Source: Dryas octopetala
Taxonomy: Eukaryota > Streptophyta > Magnoliopsida > Rosales > Rosaceae
Direction of reading: 5' to 3'
DNA: 64,000 nucleotides
Assembly: GCA_963921425.1 (NCBI GenBank)
Contig: OY992835.1
Coordinates: forward strand, 26,115,322-26,179,321
The notes beneath the pieces are model-generated. The model did no database searches. It saw nothing but the letters and a program-made list of their open reading frames with translations, and was not told the DNA's origin. This document shows positions 48,601-61,569 of this stretch, in pieces (position 1 is the stretch's first letter; every line of letters begins with the position of its first letter). A program made the position numbers and the translations under genes.

Positions 48601-48917
48601 GTTTTTCATTCTTAAGCAGCTTTCAAAGTGATTTGTTGAGAGAAGGTTTGAGATTTCAGATTGGCTGGGGACACGTCTGGAACAGATTTGCGGGACCCCT
48701 TAGTTGTCATAACCAGCCCAATCAATGTGCTTTCACACCACTTCTCCCTCCTGCATGGTGGGATGGTCTTTGGCAATCCCCACTTACAAGGGATATCAAT
48801 AGGTTGGCGGAATATGGCATCCAGTTATCTGGTTTTGGCACAATTGATGAAACTCATCTTCAGTCCTTTTGTAGTTCAAGGAAAGATGTTGTGAAAACTG
48901 TTCCATTCATTTTGTAA
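45688..48917 (+). CDS. Putative Golgi fucosyltransferase-like protein (At5g28910 type)
   Basis: Seven exons close in frame to 545 aa: 45688-46000, 46378-46540, 46996-47196, 47278-47520, 47869-48016, 48255-48486 and 48580-48917. Exon 2 ends at a GC donor (ACCAG/GCATAT); the frame only works with this GC-AG intron. The N-terminus is type II membrane topology: RRRR then a hydrophobic anchor (SILIVCAIFAFLGILLLDL). The lumenal part has paired Cys, GFGNEMYKILSGAALSVMLN and VVSGAHRRVGTTYAQLIAAL, in the style of donor-binding loops of alpha-1,2/alpha-1,6 fucosyltransferases. I recall the Arabidopsis relatives as annotated alpha-(1,6)-fucosyltransferase without proven activity. The substrate is unknown. 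Gene structure is firm, function is inferred. Confidence 0.8.
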
Positions 48918-49711
48918 TAGTTGAGACAATGACACTGCATTTCATTCATGCATGTTGCGCACCGCAGTGGGAACTGATTCCCCAAATTCTCTTCTTGCAA
49001 GCGCATCGTTATTTTATTTGCCACATCCACCAATTTTTCTATTTTGTAATATTACACCATCATTCATTTACGAGGTTGAGATCGTTTTTTTTTTTTTTTT
49101 TACTTGGTCTTTTTGAGGAAAAAATGGAGGCCTTCAACCATGTATGGTAGGATCAAGTCCAAACCTTATATGGTATTGCACTTTATTTTTTGATGAAATA
49201 TCAAATATGGTATTGTGTGTGAAAAAAATAATATGGTATTAAACAAGTAAAGAATCCACCCACACCACTGAAATCGGGGATGATAGCACCTATTATGGTA
49301 TAATATCTAAGAAATTAAATAGATTATGCCATGCCATGGTATCCAGCATAATAATTCAAAAAAAAAAAAAAAAGGATTTATAAGGGAGGTCCTTGGGCCC
49401 AAAGAGAATAACCTCATAAAAAAAGGGAGTATATGTATACGAAAAGTAAAGAAGTTGACCAAAGATTTGATTTGATAATAAAAAAGGAATGAGAACGTGT
49501 GATATTGGCAAGGTCAGATACAGCATGGATTCCATAAAAGAACCCTGTACTCATCATCCCGTCGTAGGTTGTTTCTTGGGAATTGCGAGTTCGTATGCAA
49601 AGGGTTGTGTGTACCCACTACCAAGAAATTTTGAGTGCTTAATTTTGCTTCTTTTTTTCTTTTCTTTCTTTTAGGATTTCAGAAAACATTTTTCACTTCC
49701 ATTGGAGCATA
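48918..49711. other. Intergenic with repeated TATGGTATT fragments
   Basis: Between about 49140 and 49350 the sequence TATGGTAT(T) recurs several times in a loose tandem pattern. A poly-T run lies near 49087 and a poly-A run near 49358. The right end is the upstream region of the kinase gene. Confidence 0.5.
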
Positions 49712-52583
49712 ATGGGCTATTGCCCATGTTTCGGGTTCAGGAAGGGGAAGAAACTCAAGAGCGACAAAGACGTTAACACAACATGCAAGCCTTCGGACGA
49801 TGTCGTTCAATTGCCTTCCGGTCAGTTAATAATCATTCATATACTTTCCGATACAATATTGATATTATTGGCATTCTTTGTTTTTGCTTTTACCAAACAA
49901 TGTTGCGAGTTTCCTATCATCAAACTTGTTGTGTCCAGACACTTCAGCCTCAATGCTCATGATTCCATTTTATTGTTGTTTTGATTTGGGTCATGCTATA
50001 ATGTCTTAATTAGTTGGCTTTTTCTTAGATTTTTCGATTTTAGCTCATTGCAGATATTATAACTGAATGGGATCGTGCTCATAGAGTTTGTCGTGTGTTC
50101 TGTGCATGTTTCTTATTTTCTCAATTTGGGTTTTTTCTTTTTCTAATTTACCACTGGTTTCTGATTGAAGTGGCATCCTTTTTGATCGAAGTCCAAAGTT
50201 CCACCCTTTTGTGCTTTAATCCACCATGAAAAGTGAAAAAGATGGACTAGCACAAGTGGGCAAAAATATCAAATTAAATTGACACTTCTTAAGGGTTTGC
50301 AACTTTTCAATTGGGCTGTCTAGCATGCTGGAATTTCACGAGGGAAACAGAAAAAATAAGTGATTTTGGCACAGTGCATTAAGTACAATAACATAGCTAA
50401 TGGCAACTTTCTGCTTGACAGAACAATGATTGGATGTATATTTTTGGCTTGTGCATGAATGAATGAGTAGGGCTCTAGCCAAGCAGATTTAAATTTATCT
50501 CGAGAAACATTTGGTCAGAGCAACTGCACAATTTAGTTATGTTGTAGTTAGAATTCCACAATGGTACTTGTTGTTCTTTTCAGTTTTGATACAATATGAT
50601 TCTTATTGTGCTCAATCAATGACATCTTATCCTGAGAAGTTACATTGTTATAGTTGTTTTAGCAACATGAAGATTCAGATTATGAGAAGATGATTTTGAT
50701 TGACTGAAATCTTAAGTGAATATGAGGAAGAAAAATTCTTGAGTGAAGATGGCCACCCTGGAGAAGTTCTGGCTCTGTGAAAGCTTTTGCAAAATGGAAA
50801 AGTTACAAAGCTAGCCTAGCTTATTGTAGGTTTGAACTCAGCAATATATAGTGTAGTCAATGCCAGTCCTTAAATCCTACCAAACACTGAATATCCAAAA
50901 CCAAAATCAAAAATTAAATCTTAGCTGCTAGCCTGCTAATGACAATTATTTATTGAAAAATTCCGTATTTTGCTGAATTTAAATTTAAGATGCTCTACAC
51001 ATTGAATCAAATTACCCTGTACTTTGAGATAGTTCTGCTTCCTTTATCGAACTTACAGATGTTAATGAATCTTATAATCAGCTTCAGAAGATGTGACTAA
51101 TAAGGCTCAGACATTCACCTTCCGTGAGCTTGCAACTGCAACTAAAAATTTCAGGACAGAATATTTTATTGGGCAAGGTGGATTTGGGGCCGTATACAAA
51201 GGGAAATTGTGCTCCGGTCAAGTAAGTGTTTCAGCGGCTGACTAACTTCTTTTCTACTTGTTATCAGACAAGGCTGGTGATATCTTTATCCCATCATTTT
51301 AGACTTTTAGTGATAGTGGTGGTTTTTTTGGCAGCTTGTAGCTGTAAAAAAACTGGACCAGACAGGTGCTCAGGGAGAAAAGGAGTTTCTGGTGGAGGTT
51401 CTGATGCTTTCTCTTCTGCGCCACCCTAACCTTGTAAATTTAATTGGTTACTGTGCTGAAGGGGAGCAGCGCCTGCTTGTCTATGAATACATGCCCTTAG
51501 GGTGCTTGGCAGATCACCTTCATGGTACACTTTCTAATGCCATTCAATCTATGGGGTCTAAACACGCTTCCGACCCATAATAGTCTAATTCTGACAAAAT
51601 TTATGTCCAATGCTAATCATGTTACCTACATTTATCTTGTAATTTATAAAGTTTTCAAGTGACGATTCCCTGTAATTGTTGTCAGATGTTGCAGCTGGTA
51701 AGGAGGCACTTGATTGGAATACAAGGATGATGATAGCTGCTGGTGCAGCCAAGGGCTTAGAATATCTTCACCATGATGCTGAACCACCTGTCATATATAG
51801 AGATGTTAAATCAGCCAACATTTTATTGGGGGAGGGTTTCCACCCAAAGCTTTCTGATTTTGGGCTTGCAAAATTTGGTCCAACTGAAGATAGATCACAC
51901 GTCTCCACCAGGGTCATGGGTACCCATGGTTACTGTGCTCCTGAATATGCTAAAAGTGGAAAGTTGACAGCAAAGTCTGACATCTACAGTTACGGGGTAG
52001 TCTTGCTGGAGCTGATTACTGGACATAAGGCTATCGATAGTAGTCTTGGTCATGAAAAACATCTTGTTGAGTGGGTAATTCTATATATATTTTATACAGA
52101 TGCATGTGCTCAAATGTTTCTTAACTGATCGAGTAGATATATAATTTGGTTGCTATATATGGTTTATCGATCTTATCCTATTTCCTTGTGAATTTGTAGG
52201 CACGCCCTTTCATGAAAGAAGAGAAGAATCTTGCGCAATTTGCAGATTCAAAGCTTGAAGGTCGGTTCTCAATGTCTATCTTGAGGAAAGCTTTAGAAGT
52301 GGCTTCTATGTGTCTCAGAGAAGATGCCAGTGCTCGGCCTTCCATGAGGGAAGTGGTGCTTGCTTTGAATTACTTGACATCCCATCCGTATGCACCAAAA
52401 CCAAAGGAGACCAACAAGCTTCAAATAAACAACTCTCCAAATGAAACAACAATGTTAAACAGGGACGAGTTGGAGTTGGAGTTGGAGAGAGAAAGAGCTG
52501 TTGCAGAGGCCAAGATGTGGGGAGAGACTTGGAGAGAAAAACGAAGACAAGCTCCACAGGAGAGTCTTGATCACTTTAGATAA
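49712..52583 (+). CDS. PBL: Receptor-like cytoplasmic kinase, RLCK-VII (PBL) type
   Basis: Five exons, 49712-49820, 51082-51221, 51335-51524, 51686-52074 and 52200-52583, give 403 aa. MGYCPCFGF supplies an N-myristoylation Gly2 with palmitoylation candidates Cys4 and Cys6, so the kinase should sit on the plasma membrane. The kinase domain shows GQGGFG (P-loop), VAVKK (Lys88), [11 protein letters not shown] (Asp186), DFG at 204-206 and [11 protein letters not shown]. All catalytic residues are present; YRD in place of HRD is normal in RLCK-VII. The motif [14 protein letters not shown] and the overall pattern recall PBL27, a relay from LysM and other immune receptors to MAP kinases. The C-terminal tail holds an acidic-basic repeat (ELELERERA). 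Exon 2 has two usable acceptors six bases apart. Which PBL it is remains open. Confidence 0.9.
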
Positions 52584-53277
52584 CTATATATTCTATACTG
52601 CATGCCTGGGTTTTTATTCCCCCATCCTGTAGAGTTTTTCATAGTATAGACGATTTTCCATTAAAAAAAAAAGATTTGGGATTTTTAACTTTGGTTGGAA
52701 ACATGCAATCCAATCCTTGCCTTGAAAACAATGGTTAGAAGCGTGGCTTCATTTGGTATATCTTTTTCCTTCAGTAGCAGGTCCATTCAGAACAAACATT
52801 AATAAGGTTGGAAAGATTGAAGGGTAATACCAACACTTGTCTCTTATCTATGTTCAATGCTTTGGCTTGTGTTTAGTTAGTGATCATTGTTAGTTATTTC
52901 TGTTTGCTGTTGTACGTATTCCCTCCAAGTTGGGCCGTTTTTTCTTTTCAATGAATTTTCGAGTTACAATAAAGAAAAAGAAAAGAGCATGTTTGAGCAT
53001 ACCAAACCAAAGTTGCCTATGGCACTATATTGAATTTGTTATTTTGGAGAGAAGCAACTTCCTGAGTCGCATACATTGCATCCCTCAGTTTTATGATATG
53101 TCCAAAAAGTAATCTGAACTAGAAACTAGTACCAAACTCCCAAGCCATGAAGCCAATTGCAATTTTGTGATCCAGAGGCATCTCTTCCTATGCTTGTATT
53201 AAAAAAGAACCTGGTGGCAGTGAGGAGATATGTCTGGGTTTCAGAAGAGATTATAAAAAATTATAAAACAAAAGAGA
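52584..53277. other. 3' flank of the kinase gene
   Basis: Untranslated and intergenic sequence ahead of the tRNA gene. Nothing else seen. Confidence 0.5.
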
Positions 53278-53349
53278 AGGTCCCACCGGGAGTCGAACCC
53301 AGGTCGCTGGATTCAAAGTCCAGAGTGCTAACCACTACACCATGGAACC
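53278..53349 (-). tRNA. tRNA-Gln (TTG anticodon)
   Basis: On the minus strand the molecule starts GGTTCCATGGTG and ends GGTGGGACC plus a discriminator base. The acceptor stem pairs GGTTCCA with TGGGACC (one G-T wobble). The D arm is GTG...CAC, the anticodon stem is CTGGA/TCCAG with loop CTTTGAA and anticodon TTG, and the T arm is CTGGG/CCCGG with loop TTCGACT. No intron. A functional nuclear tRNA gene is likely. Confidence 0.95.
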
Positions 53350-55309
53350 CCCAATGACACATCTCTTCATCAACTACTCACGTATTCCAAAGCTCCCTTC
53401 TCTGGATAATAAAATACCCACGTCATCTCTTTTTCGGACACTCTTTTTCTTTTATTAATATTCTGCTAATCCCGACAACTGTTAATCGGATAGATCCGAA
53501 TATCCGATTGATTCTTTTTAATAAAAAATAAAAAAAGAGTAACAACGATTTTTCAGCCATCATTCCAGTCTTATTGTATTCAATGTAGTTATCAGAGGGC
53601 AGTTTTATTAGTCTATCAGATCGATTATTGATTAACAATTAGACTGGACTTGTAACAAGAATTTGTCCCTTCACAATTTTCTAACTTTTGGCCCTACCTC
53701 TTGTCTTTTTAGCCCAAGTAGCAAATGTGACACTTTTGTTGGATGTGACTTATATAAGTTCCTTAATCTAAGTAATTTGTTAGATAACTTAGATTATACA
53801 CTTTTGTTGCATTAATGCTTTTTTAATTTAGGTTCGTTTATTAGATTATGTTATCTAAAACAAGATTATGTTATCTAAAACAAGTTTGTTGCTTTTCTTA
53901 GTATTTAATTATTTATTAAGCAATTGTTGAGGGAGCTGCAGGCCAGGCACACATGGCTTGTCCAAATTCCAAAGTTAAATTTTGTGTTAAATGGGCAGGT
54001 GCAAGTGGTGCAACTGCAACCATCATTTGATCATGGGGTGACTGTAAAATGGAAGGAAGAGTAAGGGGTTCATCATGGCACTTAGGAATTAGATGGTGGA
54101 CTACTGCTGTGTGACAACGTGAGCTTAGCTTATATTATATGTTATTTGCATTAAGGATTATACTGATGCGATACCAGACTCTAAATTATATATAAAATCC
54201 CATTTTTCCATTATATTATTAATAAAAAAATAGCCGAATTAAACAAGGAATTTATTGAGCAAAAATTAACCAAGCATCGAACGTGTGGGTTGTTGACTTG
54301 TTGTGCCCTTTACCTCCATGACAACTGTTTACTAGATGTCTTTCTTGCTTTTAATAGTTCTTGTCCTTCACTTCAAATGCCAGACGGCAGCTAACCATAT
54401 TCAAAGTTTTCACGATGACATCATTTTTACGAGATTTTATTTTATTTTCTTCTTTTCAATGATTTTTTTATACAGGTTAATAACTTAATACTGGATACTG
54501 GATTACAATTTACATCTAATATTTCATAAACAACAATGAAACAACTACGTCCTTCATCCCATCAGTGAATTATGGGCATCAAATTGAATTTTACCAAATA
54601 TTTGAATTTTTTGATCGAAAAGTTATTAATTCAAAATTATAATCAAGCTTTAATTAGCTTATGCGTGTCCATTTGGCAATGATTCTTGTTTGCGTTTTTC
54701 CAGTGAAGTATATAGTTGTCATAATTATGGTTCTATAATAATGAGTAATGTCTATGGAACTCCGCCTACAAAATCATAAAATAATAAAAATAAAAAAATA
54801 TATCCTCCGCCTAGCAAAATTAGATAAAAAGTTAATCTATAAAACTTCACGACATTGACAATGTTTACGTTATTGTGGTGAATATTATTTTTTTGTGTAA
54901 ATTAAGCCCACCAATACACTGTGAAGAGCAACCAAGGAACCCATTAGCCAACAAAGTTGTTGTGAGTATTAAATGTCAAGAACCAACGTTTATTGAAATA
55001 TTGGAGGTTTAAAAATACAAATTTTGACAAAGTACTAATATTAAGAGGAATTAGATGGAAACTTTGATTTAAATGTTTATAAACAAATATAAAAAAATAT
55101 TGTATAGATATCCTACTCGCTAAGAAAAGAAATATTATGGATATTACTGGTATTTAATATTATATTTTGTCCGCTAAATCAGATCTTATAAATTCTAAGA
55201 TGTAATGAAATTTTTATAAACTAATAGAACCCAAAATTTATAGACTCATTATATTTCTCTATTAACCATTATTTTATTTATTTTTTATTTTTTTTGTTTT
55301 TTTTTCCGT

Positions 55310-56034
55310 CCACTAAGGTCTATTAGATAGTTTCAGTTCAATTGTAAATTGTAATTGTATAAAAATTTTATATGCAAATTGTGACACAATTACACCTCTT
55401 GAGTTGCTTTTACTTAATATTATTTTTTTATTGATACTTATTTTCTTTCTTAGAATATTGTTCATTGTTATGATTTAAAGTTTATCTCATAAGTAATAGA
55501 CCAAAATAAAAAACTTAAGAACTAAACCTTAAACCATAAGAGCATCTCCAACAAACTCTTCAAATGATTTTGAATGCTCCATTTGCTGTGCCACATAGCA
55601 AAAATGTACTTTAACAAACTCTTCAAATGAACTCTTCAAAATAGAGACCCAAGATCAACTAATCAAATTTGAAGAGTGAAGTAGGCTCTTCAAATCAAAT
55701 TTATTATTAATTTAAAAGTTGTTTAATGTTTAAAATTTAATATAATCATAATAAAAATTAAATTTTGTTTAAATTTGAAGAATCTATTAAAGTGAATAAT
55801 TTTCACTTTTTAATTTTTATTCTTTAAATTGTTACATAAGTCAACAAAGTGGAATTTAAAGAGTTAAATTTGAAGAATCTCTTGAAGATGCTCTAAGCTT
55901 AAAACCCACCACTTTACACTAATAAACTCTAATAGACAAACTTTAAACAAATTTATAAAAAAAAAAAAAAAAACAAACTTATACAAATTAAAAAAAAAAA
56001 ATCGAACTGAAACTATCTATAGCCTATAGTGTGG
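55310..56034. mobile_element. Degenerate inverted-repeat element hosting another MITE
   Basis: The ends share TAGATAGTTTCAGTTC in inverted orientation (55325-55340 and about 56004-56019), with looser matches out to CCACTAAGG and its partner. The interior is AT-rich and contains the GAGCATCTCCAAC element. Old and eroded; family unknown. Confidence 0.5.
55540..55893. mobile_element. Tourist-like MITE (PIF/Harbinger), TAA target duplication
   Basis: Left end GAGCATCTCCAACAAACTCT; the right end on the other strand reads GAGCATCTTCAAGAGATTCT. Flanked by TAA on both sides. The length of 354 bp, the 3-bp TAA duplication and the GAGCATCTCCAAC end fit Tourist-type MITEs. Confidence 0.75.
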
Positions 56035-56874
56035 AAATAAATGGAAAGAAAGTTTGGAGGTTGTAAATAGTTTGACTCACATTTGGAGTTCCAATAAATT
56101 TCTAGAATTTATATTTGAATATTTGAAAATGCTGAAAGTGATAAACTGATAATATTTGCATTGGTACACCGTACACGAACAAACTTTTATTTTTTAAAAA
56201 GCTTAAATACAAGGACATAGTTGCCTAGTTGGTAACAAAATTTATTATAAAATTAAAGTCAGAATTATAAGCTATTATCTGTTTTTGCTTGGGTTTGTAA
56301 ATTCTTTATGCAAAGTAATTTGCGCTCACCAAACCAAACACAGAAATGTAATTTTAAAAAGATATTAAAGCTAATAATTGGTGAGGATAAATTGAATAAT
56401 TGATTGGAAAAATTAAAAACACAGACGAAAGGGGCTGAAAACCAGACGAGAAGGAAGGGCTGGTCACATTCTGTGTTGAGAAAAAACTAAAAAGGGCAGA
56501 GAGTGACTGGGTTCACCCACCACAGCCACCCGGTCCATCCCCCAGCCTTTCCTCCCAATCAAACCGCGCCACGTCAGTGGATCCTCCCTGTAAAGCACAG
56601 ACACACAGCAGTGATAGAACCTCGTCTGCTCAGTGCGAACCAAAACTAAGCCCCAAGAATGAAGAAACCCTTCTGCTCCAACCCCACCCGCATGCCTTGT
56701 CGCCCGAACCCGACCCATTAGCCGCCCGAGAGAGAGAGGGAGAGAGAGCTTCAGCTTCTTTTCTTCTAATTATAGATTTGTGGGTGTTTGTTTTTCTCCG
56801 CTGAGTCATAAGCGAATAGACATTATTGTATCGAGGATCTTATTGAGCTGAAAGGCCCGCTGAGCAGAGCAGAG

Positions 56875-59800
56875 ATGTACGTGGTGCCTCCTCCTCAGCG
56901 ATCGGATCCGGCTCCCGGATCCGCCGGCGCCTCCAGCGATTTGCGGGTTTACCAAAATTGGAAAGGCAGTAATGTAAGATTCCATTTTATTACTTCTTTC
57001 CCCCTCCTAAATTACTGTTTCTTTTTTCGTTTTTTCTCTTTAGGCAGATGATATATATATATTTTCTAGATTATTACTATTTTTACATTATTGTGATTGT
57101 TACCCACCATTGCTGATATGTTTTTTTTTCTTATATTTATTTTTGGGTAGATGTTACAGTCAAGGCATGAAATTTCTTCTTTTGCCCCCGCGAAAAATTT
57201 ATAAGTAATACGAAAAGATAGAAGCAAATTAGTAGATTTAATAGGAGACATTGCATATAACAGAAAAACAATGGAGGGCAAGAATTCATTTGGATGACCC
57301 CGTACTTTTGGGACCAATGCAAGGATGATCATGAAGACGACTAAATTTATGTAGATTAATATGGAATTAGAGTATAGATGGCATTTGTTTATGGATTGCT
57401 AAACATATAGAGCTTATGTTTTACATATATTGGAAGGTCAACCTTTGTTCGCTTTTAGAATCCAGATGGTGCTTATCGGACGGTACCTTGACTAGTCATC
57501 AATGGAATTACAAGACAACTTATATATATTGTTCTTATTTTTGCTTTTCTGCAGATATTTTTTCTTCAGGGGAGGTTTATCTTTGGACCAGATGTAAGAT
57601 CGTTGGGGCTGACCATATTTCTAATTGTTGCCCCTGTCGCAATTTTCTGCATCTTTGTTGCTAAGAAGTTGATGGATCATTTTTCTCATCACTTGGGAGT
57701 ATTGATAATGGTTGTTGCTGTTGTATTCACAGTTTATGTGAGTTCTCTCTCTCTGATTCACACACCACTTATTTGTGTTTCATATATATATATATATGTA
57801 TGTATTAGAATGAAGTGTTATAGTATGTTGGTATTGGACTGTTTGGCATGCTCAAATGACAATGATAAGTTGCATATAACTTTCTTTTGGGAGTACAGTG
57901 TTAAACTGGTTTTTTGTTGGACATAAAAATTACTACCTATAGTTGGAGACCAGGGAGGAGCATGGTAAGTTATGGATGAATGCATTTGTAATGAGATATG
58001 ACTGGCATTGGTCTAGATTTTTTTGGTGATTGGTTCTCAGGGAGCATGTCAATGTGCACTCATTGGGTGTATGATGTGTATCACTTAAAGAGTAATTTCT
58101 ATGGGTTATTGTTATCGAGACAGTTTGTAGGTTGGTATGGGATTTACTTTCTAAAACCTATACCACTTTTGAAAGGCTCCAATCTGATTCTAAGTTGTTG
58201 AATCTATTTTGGTATTGTCAGTTTTGTTACCTTCATATGAATCTTTATAGAAGTAAATGATAACCAGTTAGGTTTGTAAGTTTTTTGTAACAAGTTCTAA
58301 TAGTGCTTGTATGTAAAATTGTGCCTTCAAAGGCACCATTCATCTATTCTAGTATTTGTTTTTCGGTACATCTTTAGTAGATTTGAGAGTTGGCCCCGGG
58401 AATCTGCATGCTTTCAGTACATAGTCATAACTATAGAAATGTTGTAGTATTTGCAGTGCGGAAAAATTGACACCAAGTTCTTTTTCAGGATTTAGTTCTT
58501 CTTCTGCTAACCTCTGGAAGAGATCCTGGTATAATTCCCCGTAACACACACCCTCCGGAGCCAGAATGCTTTGATGGCAATGTAGAAGGGGGGGCCGGAC
58601 AAACTCCACAGTTACGCTTGCCTCGCATCAAGGAAGTAGAGGTGAATGGAATCCCTGTTAAGATCAAGTACTGTGATACTTGTATGCTTTACAGACCTCC
58701 TCGCTGCTCCCACTGCTCAATATGCAATAACTGCGTAGAACGATTCGACCACCACTGTCCCTGGGTTGGGCAGTGCATTGGGCTGGTATGTGATCCTTTC
58801 CTTAGAATTATGTGACTGATTGCTCTGCTGATGAATACTGACTCATACAAACAGATACACATACACATACACACACATGTGTGTTCATGCTTTCATACTA
58901 TATAGTATATACATACATACATACAATATACATGCACATATACATACATACATTCATATATTCTTCCATACATACATGTATTAATGGGAAGAGCTACATT
59001 AAGGTTTGGGGGCCATGCCCCCAGAATTTTTTAATAGACGCAATATTTTTAATATATGAAAAATGATACTTTCAATGTGTGAAATTTTGAATATATGGGA
59101 AATGTTTCTGAACCCTCACTAAATCTTGGTGCAGAGAAATTATCGATTCTTCTTCATGTTTGTCTTCTCCACGACCCTTCTTTGTATATATGTTTTTGCA
59201 TTCTGCTGGGTGTATGTTAGGAGGATCATGGGAACTGAGGATACAACAATTGGGAGAGCACTGATAAAAACTCCAGCCTCTATTGTGCTAATAGTTTACA
59301 CTTTCATATCAATGTGGTTTGTTGGTGGGCTTACTGCCTTCCATTTATATCTCATCAGTACAAATCAGGTGAGAGACCCATCTTAAACATGTTGCAACAC
59401 TTTAGCACAGAACTTTATCTGTGTGATTCATCTATTAGTATGAGCACAAGCTTATATTTATGTGCATTGTTTTTACAGACTACGTATGAGAATTTTCGAT
59501 ATCGATATGATAGGCGTGCCAACCCCTACAACAAAGGAGTGGTTGATAATTTCAAGGAGATATTTTGCACCACCATTCCCCTGTCCAAGAACAATTTCAG
59601 GGCAAAGGTGCCAAGGGAACCTGGGCTACCTCCTCGATCAGGGGGTGGGGGTTTTATGAGTCCGAATATGGGAAAAGCTGTGGAGGACATAGAAATGGGC
59701 AGAAAAACGGTGTGGGGAGACATGGGTGCTGGGGCTGATCATTATGAAGGGCAACTTAACAGCAATGATCGCTTGAATTTAAAGGATGGCGAATTAGGTG

Positions 59801-60003
59801 AAGTTTCCCCAGATATAAGGACTACAGTAGATGAGACTGTGGATCGTGCTGGATTACATCCTCGGCGATCCAGTTGGGGAAGGAAAAGTGGAAGTTGGGA
59901 AATGTCACCTGAAGTTCTTGCTTTGGCAGCTAGAGTCGGGGAACCAAACCGCATGGGTGGGAGTAGCAGTGGTGGCTTGACAAATGAGAACCGACAGACA
60001 TAG
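56875..60003 (+). CDS. PAT: DHHC-type protein S-acyltransferase
   Basis: Five exons, 56875-56973, 57555-57737, 58489-58785, 59135-59368 and 59479-60003, all phase 0, give 445 aa. Four membrane segments lie near residues 50-68, 80-101, 198-220 and 242-267. Between the second and third is the Cys-rich domain with DHHC at about 181-184 ([11 protein letters not shown]), preceded by [21 protein letters not shown] motif ([11 protein letters not shown]) and a TTYEN (TTxE) motif (start of exon 5) are in the usual places. The enzyme transfers palmitate to Cys residues of proteins at the plasma membrane or endomembranes. The size and the long Ser/Gly-rich C-terminal tail resemble Arabidopsis PAT05-PAT09. 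No damage seen. Confidence 0.95.
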
Positions 60004-61569
60004 GAAAAAAATGTGACAGACGAGCAGAGTTGTGAAATGGAGAATCTGATTTTGCGCTGCAGAGTGGTGGTTTGGGGTTCGTGCGTGGTCATTTAACTTC
60101 CACATTAATTAATATTATGTGCAATATGGTTCAGGTCTTTGTAAGTGTTGGTTTGGCCATTGTGCTTTTAGGAAGGAATTGTGTGTTGTATGAGTGAGCT
60201 TTCTTGTTTTTGTCTTGCATTTTGGAATTAGTTAGTTCCTAATTGTATTGCAGTTGTGGAGTTAGTGCTCTCTCTCTCTCGCTCGGTCTCTATCTCTCTC
60301 TTTCTCTATGTATTAGGTATCAGGGGTAATTTTTTTAAAATTTTTATTTCAATGGTTCAATTTGAATTAGGCAACCATTGGGGTTCACCTGCTGCTTTGC
60401 CTATTAAAACTGGGTTGGCAAGTAGGATTAATGTTTGGTTAGTGTTCAGTACGTACTCCTCCCAGGAAGGAAATAGATATAACGTACGTTAAATTGTTAA
60501 TTAGTGGGTAGTCTTGGTTGTGGAAACTGGAAAGGAGGGAGCCAGCCAGCAATCCAGCTGCTGCATAAGAATATATGTATTGAATATTTGAATATATATA
60601 TTTCTCAGTCAGGCTTCAGGCTTGCATTGAATATATACTGATCCTTTTCCAGCAAAGATCAGAATGAAAGAGCTATATGTATTATTATTAAATCCCCAAA
60701 AGTCAAACTGAGAGAGGTAACTGTCTGGCCGATCTAATTGCATAATAAACTTCAAGGCTTTCATTGTTACTTATAACTTATAAGCAGATATACATGTATC
60801 CCTCTTGCAGGGACTGTTGTGTAATTTGACCTTCTCTCCTGCACGAGAGAGTAGCTGGTTTTGACCTTTTTGCTTCTTGCCAAAAGAAAAACGATGAAGT
60901 TATCAGTTATCACCAAAAAAAATAGAGATGAAGCTGTTTCTTGACTCTGGCTCAGTGGCTCCTCATTCCTTGTTGCTAGAAAGTAGAAAGCTGTGCTGTA
61001 ACGGGAAAAGATTTGATTTGAGTTAGAGAAAAATAAAACAGTAATATATAGAATCGTGTTTCCCTAGTTGGTAAAAATCTCAAAAAGAAAAAAGGGTAAG
61101 AAAAAAGGAACCAAAACGGAATAAAATAATGAAGGAACGTAAAGGGAACATAAGAGTAATTAAAGCTCCATTTTGACATTTTCACTTCACCTAGTTAAAT
61201 TACATTCAATACTTCCTTCTCTTTCTTCCCCCCCTCAACACAGAAGACATTACTATTAGATGCTTCTGTCCAGAGAGACAAGACCCCCCAAGCCAATGTA
61301 GGAGTGAGAAATCTGGTGAAAAGGTGGGCTGCTCCTTCATTCTCATGTCTTAGTTTTGAGTAGTTGAGTTCATTTTCTGAGCCTATTTTAGCATTTTTGG
61401 CCATTTTGAAATGGTGGGTTTTTCTTTATGTGCTGTCTTTATAGATTATAGTGTTCCTGCTTTCCTTTCCTTTTAAGATTGTGACTGTATGGAATGATTA
61501 ATGGAAATGATGATATGGGTTCATGTAGATTTGATTGGTTTGTTTGGATGATTTTTCAAAGCCGATATC
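60004..61569. other. Intergenic and 5' leader of the DRB gene
   Basis: The 3' UTR of the DHHC gene with a CT-rich run (60267-60305), then AT-rich spacer. The last few hundred bases should hold the DRB promoter and leader. No further gene seen. Confidence 0.5.

Larger units (their letters stand above)
53350..56874. other. Gene-free AT-rich stretch with nested MITEs
   Basis: 3.5 kb without a supported gene. It includes a direct repeat of about 19 bp (GATTATGTTATCTAAAACAA twice near 53845-53885), the nested elements at 55.3-56.03 kb, and from about 56.4 kb the GC-richer promoter and 5' leader of the DHHC gene. Confidence 0.55.
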
